Source of the DNA: Ruminococcaceae bacterium UBA5406
GTDB taxonomy: Bacteria > Bacillota > Clostridia > Oscillospirales > Acutalibacteraceae
Length of the DNA stretch: 64,000 nucleotides
NCBI GenBank assembly: GCA_002407675.1
Contig: DHNW01000024.1
Coordinates: 44,612 to 108,611 of the forward strand
Reading direction: 5' to 3'
Shown here: piece after piece, positions 33,025 to 41,373 of the stretch
How positions within the stretch are numbered: position 1 is the first letter of the stretch
Layout: every line of letters begins with the position of its first letter
Notes under the pieces: generated by a model
What the model was told of the DNA's origin: nothing
The model's input: only the letters and a program-made list of their open reading frames with translations
The model's database searches: none
Translations under genes and position numbers: made by a program

Positions 33025-33677
33025 AAAGTTTAGTTTTAAAAGATTTATATAACATCGGGCATAATGTTAAATCCATGGTTTTTATTCTGCTGGTCTTTGC
33101 CTGCATTTTTATTCCTTCTCTCGGAGCAGAAGCCTATATTATTATGAGCGGCGTTCTGTGCAGCATGATGGTAAGCACTACGTTCGGTTTTGACAGCAAT
33201 TCCAAGTGGACGAAATACGCCATGGTGACACCGATTACCAAAAAAGAACTGGTGGGCAGCAAATTTGCCGTTCTGCTGATTTTTTCGGCTGGCGGCGCAG
33301 TCTCCGGCCTGGTTATCGGCTCAATCGGCGGTATTCTCACGCATAAGGTCATTGTCGGAAACATCCGTGATGTCTTGACTCTGCTGCTGACCGGCCTGCT
33401 GAGCCTGGTAATTGCGGAAATCATTGGAGGCACGTCCATTCCTCTTCTGTTTCAGTTCGTCGCAGAAAAAGCCCGTATGTCAACGTTTGTTTCCTTTGCA
33501 ATTCCCTTTGCAGTTTTCTTCGGTATCTATGCCATTTTAACCTTATTGGGCGTTTCATTTTCAGATAACCTGATTTTTATGCTGATATGCCTCTCTCCGC
33601 TGACAGCATTGGTTTGGAATCTGGTGATGTACCGGATCAGCTATGCCGTGTTTGAAAAGAAGGAACTCTTATATTAG
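33021..33677 (+). CDS. ABC-2 type permease
   Basis: 218 aa with six predicted membrane spans. The opening MKSLVLKDLYNI and the WTKYAMVTPITKKELVGSKF stretch match the ABC2_membrane_5 permeases that pair with PmtA/YtrB-type ATPases. Only one permease is present, so it probably forms a homodimer with two ATPases. Last gene of the GntR operon, closed by a terminator 49 bp on. Confidence 0.9.
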   Translation: MKSLVLKDLYNIGHNVKSMVFILLVFACIFIPSLGAEAYIIMSGVLCSMMVSTTFGFDSNSKWTKYAMVTPITKKELVGSKFAVLLIFSAGGAVSGLVIGSIGGILTHKVIVGNIRDVLTLLLTGLLSLVIAEIIGGTSIPLLFQFVAEKARMSTFVSFAIPFAVFFGIYAILTLLGVSFSDNLIFMLICLSPLTALVWNLVMYRISYAVFEKKELLY

Positions 33678-33725
33678 GCAGAAACTCTGCAAAGCCGGGA
33701 AAATCAGGGAATCTCTGCTTTTATC

Positions 33726-33775
33726 AAAAGCCGGAACAGTCCGCCCATTTTGGGGAAGGCTGCTCCGGCTTTTTT
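33726..33775. terminator. Terminator between the ABC operon and trkH
   Basis: AAAAGCCGGA (33726-33735) pairs with TCCGGCTTTT (33764-33773) around a long partly paired loop. T-run on the right and A-run on the left allow use from both sides by the converging operons. Confidence 0.82.
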
Positions 33776-33826
33776 GATTCAGATCCGAATTCTTAAAAAG
33801 ATTCCGGACCATCAGTTTCCGTAATA

Positions 33827-35281
33827 TTAATAATTTGTCTTTTTCCAAACAGCACAGGAAAGCAGCATGACAATTGGGAAAATTTCCAGCCGGCCAAGCA
33901 GCATGTCCATAATCAGAGTGATTTTTGCCAGAGGCCCAAAACCGGAATAGTTCCCTGCGGGGCCGACGATTCCCAAACCGGGTCCAATGTTATTCAGGCA
34001 GGCCACAACCGACGAAAATGTTGTGTCAAAGTTAAAACCATCAATGGAAATCAATAAAACCGAAAACGCAAAAATAACAACATACAAAATCAAATAAACA
34101 TGAACAGAAGAAAGCGTTTCTCTGTCTATTGTTTTTCCGTTCAGCTGCACTGTGGTAACAACCTGCGGATGAAAAATGCGCTTTAATTCTTTATTTGACG
34201 TTTTCAAAGCGATAATTACCCTTGAAACCTTTACGCCGCCGCCCGTTGAACCCGCACAGGCACCGCAGATCATCAAGAAAAGCAAAATCATGCGTGACAG
34301 CTGAGGCCAGCGGTTAAAATCCGATGTTGCAAATCCGGTCGTTGTTATAATGGAAGAAACCTGAAAGAAAGCATACCGGAACGCTTCTGCAAGAGTTGGG
34401 TAAACTGCTTTGTAAGTATTCATTGTAATAAGGAAAACAGCAGCACCAATAATACAGAGATAAACCCTTAACTCTTCATCGTGAAAAGCTTCATGGTATT
34501 TTTTTGTAAGAATCAGAAAATAAACATTGAAATTAATACCGAACAGTATCATGAAAATGCCGATAACGTAATCAAAATATGCGTTATGATATTCTCCAAT
34601 GGACGCATTTTTAACGGCAAACCCACCGGTACCGGCTGTTCCAAAGGAGTTTACCAGGCTGTCGAAAAGCGGCATTCCGCCCATTATCAGCAGTACGACT
34701 TCGGCAACCGTTAGGAAAATATAGATCAAATATAATATTTTGGCGGTTTGCTTGACTTTGGGAACAAATTTATTTGTGGACGGGCCAGGGGATTCTGCGC
34801 GCATAATATGCAGCATAGAGCCGCCCGAAAAAGGAGTAACGGCAAGCAGAAAGACTAAAACTCCCATGCCGCCAATCCAGTGTGTAAAGCTCCTCCAAAA
34901 CAGTATTCCGCGGGGCAGCGATTCCACTTCATTCAAAATACTTGCGCCCGTTGTCGTGAAGCCGGAAACCGTTTCAAACAAACAGTCCAGAAAAGAAGGG
35001 ATTACACGGCTGAAAAAAAAAGGAAGCGCCCCGAATACAGAGATTAAAATCCAGGACAGCGCTGCAATGCACAGACCTTCCTTCATATAAATCAATTTGT
35101 TTTCCGGCTGTTTCACCGTTGCTGGAATCCCGATTGCCAGCATCAGAATAATGGCGGCCAGAAAAGCAAAGAAAGGCTTTTCTTCATGATAAAAAAAAGA
35201 AATCAGAGCCGCCGGAATCATAAAAAGAGCTTCAATTTTTAGTACAAGGCCCAAAATATACTGCAACATTCTGCTATTCAT
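33827..35281 (-). CDS. trkH: Potassium uptake channel subunit, TrkH/KtrB family
   Basis: 484 aa with about ten membrane spans. Pore-loop motifs with filter Gly residues: TVSGFTTTGASI, GTAGTGGFAVKN, ITTTGFATSDFNRW and ACLNNIGPGLGIVG. This gives four repeats as in TrkH. It imports K+ with gating by the cytoplasmic NAD/NADH-binding TrkA, encoded 63 bp upstream on the same strand. Lower GC than the neighbours. Confidence 0.94.
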   Translation of the reverse strand: MNSRMLQYILGLVLKIEALFMIPAALISFFYHEEKPFFAFLAAIILMLAIGIPATVKQPENKLIYMKEGLCIAALSWILISVFGALPFFFSRVIPSFLDCLFETVSGFTTTGASILNEVESLPRGILFWRSFTHWIGGMGVLVFLLAVTPFSGGSMLHIMRAESPGPSTNKFVPKVKQTAKILYLIYIFLTVAEVVLLIMGGMPLFDSLVNSFGTAGTGGFAVKNASIGEYHNAYFDYVIGIFMILFGINFNVYFLILTKKYHEAFHDEELRVYLCIIGAAVFLITMNTYKAVYPTLAEAFRYAFFQVSSIITTTGFATSDFNRWPQLSRMILLFLMICGACAGSTGGGVKVSRVIIALKTSNKELKRIFHPQVVTTVQLNGKTIDRETLSSVHVYLILYVVIFAFSVLLISIDGFNFDTTFSSVVACLNNIGPGLGIVGPAGNYSGFGPLAKITLIMDMLLGRLEIFPIVMLLSCAVWKKTNY

Positions 35282-35344
35282 AATCCATATCTGACCTCAT
35301 ATCTGACCGAAATTAAATTATACATTTTATTGCTTTTTATCGTT

Positions 35345-36712
35345 TTATTGCTTTTTATCGTTGAATATATCATTCATATCGGTGAATTTATGATCCATCG
35401 TAACGATAATGACAGAATCACCTTTTTCAAAAGTGGTATCCCCGTGAGGGACAACCAGCCTGTTCCGATGCACGATCGCCGCGATTACAATGTTTTGTTT
35501 AAATACAATGTTTTTTAAAGGCTCGTTCTGATGCATTGTGTTTTCAGCCACAATGAATTCCAATACTTCAGCGCGCTCATTTGCAATCCGCACCAGCGCG
35601 TTTACTCGGGAACCCAGAGTGTTTTGCATGGCACGGACATACTGCACAATTTTATAAGCCGTTATCAGCTTGGGGCTGATAACGCTGTCAATATCAGTAT
35701 CTTCAATAACATTCATGTACTCGGTGCGGTTAATTTTTGCAATGACCTTTTTAACACCCTGTTTCGACGCATACATGGAAACGATGATATTTTCCTCGTC
35801 TATGTTCGTCAGTGCTATCAAAATATCGGTGTTTTTGATTTGTTCTTCCTGCAGCAGGCTTTGTTCGGTACCGTCGCCGTTGATGACTAAAGCTGCCGGC
35901 AGCAGCTCGCTGAGTTCGCGGGCACGTTCCCTGTCCTTTTCAATAATCTTTACCTCGAGACCCATGCTTAGAATGTACTGGGTGAGGTAATAGCTTATTT
36001 TTCCTCCGCCGACGATCATAACTCTGCGTACTTTATGTTCTTCGTGACCGGCCAGTCTCATAAACGCCGCAATATCGCTCATCTTTCCGGTCACATGGAT
36101 TTTGTCATCTGCTTCAAAGACATCATTGGCATTGGGAATAAAGATCCTGCCTTTGCGTTCAAAAATGCACAGCAGGATATTTAATTTGTATTTTTCATGG
36201 ATTTTCTGGACTTTTTCCCCACAGATTAAGCTTTCCGGCATGACTTTGCACTCAACGAGTTCCACTCGGTCTTTGACAAGACTTTTGACAGAAACTGCGG
36301 ATGGAAAATTAATCATCCGCATTATTTCGCGCGCGGCCGCTTTTTCCGGATTGATCGTCATGCTAAGCCCAAGGTCTTCTTTCAGGAATGCAAGCTGCTC
36401 TGCGTATTCTGGATTTCGAACTCTGGCAATGGTATGCTTGGCTCCCAGCTTTTTGGCAAGCATACAGCAAATAATATTCACTTCATCGCCTGATGTAACT
36501 GCTATCAGCAGATCTGCTTTATCAACGCCCGCTTCCTTTTGAGCGACATAACTGGCCCCGTTTCCCTGGATACCAATAACATCAAGTTCTTCAACGGAAC
36601 GTTCCAGTGTTTCAGGAGAGTTATCGATCAAAGTCACATCGTGGTTTTCTGTGGAGAGCTGAGAAGCCAATGTGTAACCGACTTTTCCATCTCCAACGAT
36701 CACAATTTTCAT
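35345..36712 (-). CDS. trkA: Trk potassium regulator subunit TrkA
   Basis: 455 aa from ATG at 36712; a longer reading to 36790 has no ribosome site near its start. It holds two RCK units: each has an NAD-binding Rossmann domain (MKIVIVGDGKVGYTLA at residue 1; RRVMIVGGGKISYYL near residue 230) and a TrkA-C domain. This duplicated form is typical of TrkA rather than KtrA. It gates TrkH in response to nucleotides. Operon trkA-trkH. Confidence 0.94.
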   Translation of the reverse strand: MKIVIVGDGKVGYTLASQLSTENHDVTLIDNSPETLERSVEELDVIGIQGNGASYVAQKEAGVDKADLLIAVTSGDEVNIICCMLAKKLGAKHTIARVRNPEYAEQLAFLKEDLGLSMTINPEKAAAREIMRMINFPSAVSVKSLVKDRVELVECKVMPESLICGEKVQKIHEKYKLNILLCIFERKGRIFIPNANDVFEADDKIHVTGKMSDIAAFMRLAGHEEHKVRRVMIVGGGKISYYLTQYILSMGLEVKIIEKDRERARELSELLPAALVINGDGTEQSLLQEEQIKNTDILIALTNIDEENIIVSMYASKQGVKKVIAKINRTEYMNVIEDTDIDSVISPKLITAYKIVQYVRAMQNTLGSRVNALVRIANERAEVLEFIVAENTMHQNEPLKNIVFKQNIVIAAIVHRNRLVVPHGDTTFEKGDSVIIVTMDHKFTDMNDIFNDKKQ

Positions 36713-36799
36713 AAGAATCTTTTTCCCCTTGCCATTTATAAACCCTATTCGTTTGCAGAGCATCCCGCCGTCTAGCGGCAGCCTTTGCAAACCAACTAA

Positions 36800-36829
36800 A
36801 AAGACAAGCCAAAGATGACTTGTCTTTAT
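36800..36829 (-). terminator. Terminator of the tRNA operon
   Basis: On the minus strand AAAGACAAG (36827-36819) pairs with CTTGTCTTT (36808-36800), followed by more T. It lies 3 nt after the CCA end of tRNA-Tyr and before trkA on the same strand. Confidence 0.85.
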
Positions 36830-36830
36830 T

Positions 36831-36916
36831 TGGTGGAGGAGGATGGATTCGGACCATCGAAGCCGTAAGGCAACAGATTTACAGTCTGCCCCATTTGACC
36901 GCTCTGGAACTCCTCC
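36831..36916 (-). tRNA. tRNA-Tyr (GUA)
   Basis: 86 nt, class II form. Acceptor GGAGGAG pairs with CTCCTCC, discriminator A and encoded CCA. Anticodon loop CTGTAAA gives GUA. Long variable arm (TGCCTTACGGCTTC) as in bacterial tRNA-Tyr; T stem GATGG/CCATC around TCCGAAT. Confidence 0.96.
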
Positions 36917-36952
36917 AAATAAACCTATATAATAAAAAAACTTATTATTAAA

Positions 36953-37028
36953 TGGAGCTGGCAGAGAGACTCGAACTCACGACCTGCTGATTACAAATCA
37001 GCTGCTCTACCAACTGAGCTACGCCAGC
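36953..37028 (-). tRNA. tRNA-Thr (UGU)
   Basis: 76 nt. Acceptor GCTGGCG pairs with TGCCAGC (one G-U), encoded CCA, D arm GCTC/GAGC, anticodon stem GCTGA/TCAGC with loop TTTGTAA (anticodon UGU). The T stem GTGAG/CTCTC has a U-U mismatch at its second pair. First gene of a two-tRNA transcript with tRNA-Tyr 36 nt on. Confidence 0.95.
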
Positions 37029-37055
37029 AAACGGCTGTTTTAACAGCGCTTTACT

Positions 37056-37084
37056 AATATATCATTTTGCCTTTTGTTTGTCAA
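37056..37084 (-). promoter_or_regulatory. Promoter of the tRNA-Thr/tRNA-Tyr operon
   Basis: Minus strand: -35 TTGACA (37084-37079), 17-bp spacer, -10 TATATT (37061-37056). Start point would be about 20 nt before tRNA-Thr. Confidence 0.85.
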
Positions 37085-37132
37085 GACTTTTCAGAAAAAA
37101 GTCGATATTTTGCGAATTTTCTGAAAAGAAAC

Positions 37133-37149
37133 GCCGGGGGGCCCCCGGC
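37133..37149 (-). terminator. GC-rich hairpin after nadE
   Basis: GCCGGGGG (37133-37140) and CCCCCGGC (37142-37149) are complementary; on the minus strand the hairpin is followed by GTTTCTTTTC. It lies 12 bp after the nadE stop. The T-run is interrupted, so efficiency is uncertain. Confidence 0.55.
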
Positions 37150-37160
37150 TGCCTTTTTCG

Positions 37161-39059
37161 CTACAGTCTGTCGATCTCATCCATCCACAGCCTGGCCGAA
37201 GCGTCGCTTGGCATTCTGAAATCGCCGCGCGGCGAAAGCGTAACGCTGCCGACCTTGGGACCATCCGGCAGGCAGGAACGTTTGAACTGGCTCATGAAAA
37301 AGCGGCGGTAAAATTCCTTCATCCATTTTTTAACCGCAGCGGCATCATAGGAATCCGAGAAAGAAGCAACTGCCATCCGGTAGATTTTAGAGGGCGGAAA
37401 CCCAAACCGAAGCATATAATAAAGGAAAAAATCATGCAGCTCATACGGGCCAACAATGGCCTCCGTCTTCTGAGCGATTTCTCCATTCTCCGGTGGAAGA
37501 AGTTCCGGGCTGACATGGGTAGCCAGCACATCCTCCAAAACCGTGCGCAGACCTTCCGGGCCTGTAACAGCTGCGTGGTGAACCAAATGCCGAACCAGCG
37601 TCTTCGGGATGGAGCAGTTCACGCCATACATGGACATATGGTCGCCGTTATAGGTTGCCCAGCCGAGGGCAAGTTCCGACAGATCTCCTGTCCCAATGAC
37701 AAGACCGCCGCATTGATTGGCCAAATCCATGAGGACCTGCGTACGTTCACGCGCCTGGGCGTTCTCGTATGTAACGTCCCGCAAAGCTGAGCTGTGGCCG
37801 ATATCGCGGAAATGGAGGGAAACACTTTCCCAAATAGGAATTTCCCGGAATTCAGCGCCCAAAAATTCCGCCAGGCGCTGTGCGTTGCTTCGGGTACGCC
37901 CCGTAGTGCCGAAGCCAGGCATTGTCACGGCCAGAATACCGCTGCGGCTGAGATGCTGCATATCGAATGCACGCACCGTAACCAAAAGCGCCAAAGTGGA
38001 ATCCAGCCCGCCGGAAACACCGATAACTGCGTGTTTGCAGTGCGTATGCGCCAAACGTTTTTTCAGGCCCCACGCCTGCATGTTCAGGATCATCTCGCAG
38101 CGCTCAGCAAGATCCGCCTGATCATCCGGAACAAACGGATGCGCAGAAAACTTCCGTTCCACCTGGAACCGGGGCTCTTCCATGGAAAACGGTACGGTAT
38201 GTATGCCGCCGCTGTTATGCCATGTCGTCATGCGCAGGCGTTCCTGAGAAATCCGCTGCAAATCGACATCCGCGGCCGTCAGCCCGGAAGAAAACTGTTT
38301 CGATTCATTTAAAACCGTCCCGTTTTCAGCAATTATATTATGTCCGGTGAAAACCAGATCCGTTGTGGATTCCCCCGCCCCGGCGTCGGCATAGGCATAG
38401 GCGCACAGAAGCCGGCCGGACTGGATTTTTACCAAATTGCGGCGGTACGAAGCTTTTCCAATCATCTCGTCGCTGGCAGACAGGTTAAACAGAACCGATG
38501 CGCCGGCCTGCGCAAGCCTTTCGGAAGGCGGAGAAGGAACCCAGAGATCCTCGCAGATCTCCGCTCCCACCGTTAAACCGGGAATGGTTTCACAGCAGAA
38601 CACAAGGCTGCCCAGCGGTACATTCTGCCCGCAGAGACGGGTTTCGGCATAATCCGGCCCCGGAGTAAAATGGCGCGATTCATAAAACTCACTGTAATCC
38701 GGAATATTGCGTTTCGGCACAAGACCGAGAAGTTTTCCCCGGCACAGCACCGCCGCACAGTTGTACAGCTGCGCCCCGCATGCCACAGGCAAACCGACAA
38801 GTGCCATCAGATTCATATTCGCTGTCTGTTCCAGAAGCTCCGAAAGGGCACGTTCCGCCCCGGCTATCAGCGTATGGTCACGGAAAAGATCCCCGCATGT
38901 ATAACCCGTAAGACACAATTCCGGAAAAGCTACGGCCCCCACGCCGCGCGATTCACATTCGTGCATTAAGTTTAAAACCGAATTTTTATTATATTCGCAG
39001 TCAGCGACCCGGATTTCCGGTGTTGCAGCGGCAATTCTGAAAAAGCCATCATGATTCAT
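37161..39059 (-). CDS. nadE: Glutamine-dependent NAD(+) synthetase
   Basis: 632 aa. The N-terminal nitrilase-type glutaminase domain (residues 1 to about 270) has the Glu (FPELCLTGY), Lys (LVPKRNIP) and Cys (GAEICEDLW) triad. The C-terminal synthetase domain carries the PP-loop SGGLDSTLAL and TGDLSELALGWATYNGDHM. It makes NAD from deamido-NAD, ATP and glutamine-derived ammonia. Two-domain length is normal for the glutamine-dependent form. Its start overlaps the end of the flippase-like gene by 11 bp, so the genes are co-transcribed. Confidence 0.96.
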   Translation of the reverse strand: MNHDGFFRIAAATPEIRVADCEYNKNSVLNLMHECESRGVGAVAFPELCLTGYTCGDLFRDHTLIAGAERALSELLEQTANMNLMALVGLPVACGAQLYNCAAVLCRGKLLGLVPKRNIPDYSEFYESRHFTPGPDYAETRLCGQNVPLGSLVFCCETIPGLTVGAEICEDLWVPSPPSERLAQAGASVLFNLSASDEMIGKASYRRNLVKIQSGRLLCAYAYADAGAGESTTDLVFTGHNIIAENGTVLNESKQFSSGLTAADVDLQRISQERLRMTTWHNSGGIHTVPFSMEEPRFQVERKFSAHPFVPDDQADLAERCEMILNMQAWGLKKRLAHTHCKHAVIGVSGGLDSTLALLVTVRAFDMQHLSRSGILAVTMPGFGTTGRTRSNAQRLAEFLGAEFREIPIWESVSLHFRDIGHSSALRDVTYENAQARERTQVLMDLANQCGGLVIGTGDLSELALGWATYNGDHMSMYGVNCSIPKTLVRHLVHHAAVTGPEGLRTVLEDVLATHVSPELLPPENGEIAQKTEAIVGPYELHDFFLYYMLRFGFPPSKIYRMAVASFSDSYDAAAVKKWMKEFYRRFFMSQFKRSCLPDGPKVGSVTLSPRGDFRMPSDASARLWMDEIDRL

Positions 39060-40152
39060 TGGTTGTTCCCCCGTTTTCAGCCGGGCTGTCGACCTGACTG
39101 CTATGCTCCGTCTGGTGCTTCAATTCCATCTTTTCACGCCTTTTGTCAAACCCGGCAAAGAATGCGCCTACTGCAATACAGGAATAATAGGCCAGCAGCC
39201 TCCACAGCAGCATGGCCTGCGTAATAATGCTGGGTTTGAAAAAGATTTGAAAAATGATCAGGAAACTGCCTTCTGCCGCCCCGGCCGCCCCGGGCAAAGG
39301 CGTATAGCTCGAAATCATGGTCACAAAGCTCTGCGCCGCAATCATGTCAAAAAAAGGTGCTCCCGGATTATGAAACGCTTTATAAATAAAAAACGGCACC
39401 GAGAACATGGATATCAGCTGCATAAATGTACAGCCGTATATCCGAATGTTCAGCAAACGGTTCCCTTTCATGGCGGTATTGTTTTCCAAATAGAAGTTCA
39501 GCTGATCCCGAACCTTTTTTTCGGCTTCCTCCGGATTTTTGATCAGGTGGATCTTTGTAAGCAACCACACCACACCGTCAATCAGGCGCGTTGTGAATTT
39601 TGGGCTGTAAGTAAACAGCAAAAGAAGAATAACACTGGCGGCCTGATACAAAAAACCGATAAACGCCAGAGCCATAAATCCTTGAAATTGGCTGCGGAAA
39701 AATCCGTACCGGATCAGGATAACCACCAGCGAAAAGCAGGTAATCGTGGTCTGGTATACCAAAAATTTGCGCACCAGCGTCGAAATGGCAATACCGGAAG
39801 AAACCCCCTGCCGAATCAGCGACACCAGCTGCATAGGCTGGCCTGCGACGGCATACGGGGTCACCGAATTAAAATACTGGCCCACCATGGTCACTTTAAA
39901 AGCATGAATATAACCGTAATCCGACTCATAAGCATGACAGACAAGGGACTTGATAACCATCGCATCCATCGCCCAGCTGAAAGCCACACATCCAGCCGCA
40001 CCCAGCAGCCAAAACAGATTCAGCGTTGGGATGCTGTTGATAAGAACGACAAGATTATTACCGGAAATACAGAAATAAGCAAGGAGAGCCAAAGACAGCG
40101 CAAAAAGCGCCGCCTGAAATATTTTTGATGATTTGCTCTGATTCTTCATCAT
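39049..40152 (-). CDS. Flippase-like integral membrane protein (UPF0104/LPG synthase TM domain family)
   Basis: About 367 aa from ATG at 40152 (ATG also at 40149). The only AGGAGG is about 20 bp upstream, so the start is less sure; a longer in-frame reading would run back into the glycosyltransferase gene. Eight or so membrane segments with the family motif SVTPYAVAGQPMQL and, near the end, SYTPLPGAAGAAEGSF. This is the membrane half of MprF-like proteins without the synthase domain. The glycosyltransferase gene just upstream suggests work on a glycolipid or cell-wall polymer (inference). Confidence 0.82.
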   Translation of the reverse strand: MMKNQSKSSKIFQAALFALSLALLAYFCISGNNLVVLINSIPTLNLFWLLGAAGCVAFSWAMDAMVIKSLVCHAYESDYGYIHAFKVTMVGQYFNSVTPYAVAGQPMQLVSLIRQGVSSGIAISTLVRKFLVYQTTITCFSLVVILIRYGFFRSQFQGFMALAFIGFLYQAASVILLLLFTYSPKFTTRLIDGVVWLLTKIHLIKNPEEAEKKVRDQLNFYLENNTAMKGNRLLNIRIYGCTFMQLISMFSVPFFIYKAFHNPGAPFFDMIAAQSFVTMISSYTPLPGAAGAAEGSFLIIFQIFFKPSIITQAMLLWRLLAYYSCIAVGAFFAGFDKRREKMELKHQTEHSSQVDSPAENGGTTNES

Positions 40153-40198
40153 GTGCCGGAACCCGCGGCCTCCTGTCTCGCCCCGCAACGCAGCCGTT

Positions 40199-41185
40199 TC
40201 AGCGAATGGAATAATCCTTTTCCAGCTTTTCCTGCGGGGAAACCACACCCGGCAGGCTGTCAAACAGCAGCACCGGGTTGAATTCATCGGATGAACAGCA
40301 TTTAATCGCTTCGGAAACTCTCCGCATGTTTTCCATGCAGCCTCTCATACATTTTTTCTCGACGTGCAGTTTTAATACATACAAATAACAGCAGTTGCAG
40401 GTTTTTCTGGTAAGAGCCTGGTAGCTTTTCCTGTATTTCCGGTACATACCGTACTTTTCCAGCGAAAGGCGAATCATAGCAACCGCGCGGATAAAATCGT
40501 TGATCTTCCCGGCATTCATCGTGGCCAAAGTGCTGGTCGGATGCTGGTCATAATAATACAAGGGGCGGTCAATTACCGCCACACGGTCAGCATGGGCAAA
40601 AACCCGGTACGACGTGGCCATGTCTTCGAAGCACATGGTCGGAAACGTGATACCGTACCTGGTAAAAAGGCTGCGGCGGTACAGCTTGTTCCACACAAGG
40701 CTTTGGATCTGCAAGTCGTGCAGAAGTTTGTTCATAGCCGTTGTTTGGTCAAACACACCCTTGCAGCGGAAAGGATATTCCAACAAAAAATCATTTTCGA
40801 TAAAATGATAATAATAATAACAGCAGGCAATATCGGCGCCGCTGCTCTCGCAGGCGTGGTAAAGCTCTTCGAGAAAAGTCGGTGCAACGTAGTCATCGCT
40901 GTCTATAAAAGCAAGGTACCTGCCGCGTGCCGCACGCATTCCGGTGTTCCGCGCCCGCGACATGCCTCCGTTTGGCTGACTGATCACATGAATAAAGCTG
41001 TACTTCCGGGCGAAATGTTCCAAAATTTCCGGCGAGTCATCTGTAGATCCGTCGTTAACCGCAATCACCTCAAAATTGCGGAACGTCTGCCCCAACAGAG
41101 ACGAAAGGCATCTTCCCAAAAACTTCTCAACATTGTAGACAGGAATCACAACGCTGATTTCAGGTATAGGTTCTTCTTTCGCCAA
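40199..41185 (-). CDS. Family 2 glycosyltransferase
   Basis: 328 aa from TTG at 41185, seven bases after GGGAGG. GT-A fold: ISVVIPVYNVEKFLGRCL, VNDGSTDDSPEIL, GGMSRARNTGMRAARGRYLAFIDSDDY (motif split here by description only, metal-binding DSDD at the end). The C-terminal region is Cys-rich (KTCNCCYLYVL, CMRGCMENM) and non-membrane. It probably adds a sugar to a lipid or wall polymer; donor and acceptor are unknown. Same strand and close to the flippase-like gene. Confidence 0.9.
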   Translation of the reverse strand: MAKEEPIPEISVVIPVYNVEKFLGRCLSSLLGQTFRNFEVIAVNDGSTDDSPEILEHFARKYSFIHVISQPNGGMSRARNTGMRAARGRYLAFIDSDDYVAPTFLEELYHACESSGADIACCYYYYHFIENDFLLEYPFRCKGVFDQTTAMNKLLHDLQIQSLVWNKLYRRSLFTRYGITFPTMCFEDMATSYRVFAHADRVAVIDRPLYYYDQHPTSTLATMNAGKINDFIRAVAMIRLSLEKYGMYRKYRKSYQALTRKTCNCCYLYVLKLHVEKKCMRGCMENMRRVSEAIKCCSSDEFNPVLLFDSLPGVVSPQEKLEKDYSIR

Positions 41186-41244
41186 ATCAGTTCCTCCCTT
41201 TGCAGACGGCCACCCTGAGGCCGCAACTTTTTTTGGATAAAAGA

Positions 41245-41265
41245 GCCGGAGCCGAATACTCCGGC
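41245..41265 (-). terminator. Hairpin downstream of the VanW gene
   Basis: GCCGGAG (41245-41251) and CTCCGGC (41259-41265) are complementary; on the minus strand TCTTTTATCC follows. It lies about 110 bp after the VanW stop and before the glycosyltransferase gene. Confidence 0.45.
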
Positions 41266-41373
41266 ATAAAAAGCCTCTACTATAATTTTTACAGAAAAAG
41301 CCTCAAAAGTCAAGCCTAATTTTTACATTGCACGTCAAAAAATTATTTTTGACGGTAACGGGCAGAAACTGTT

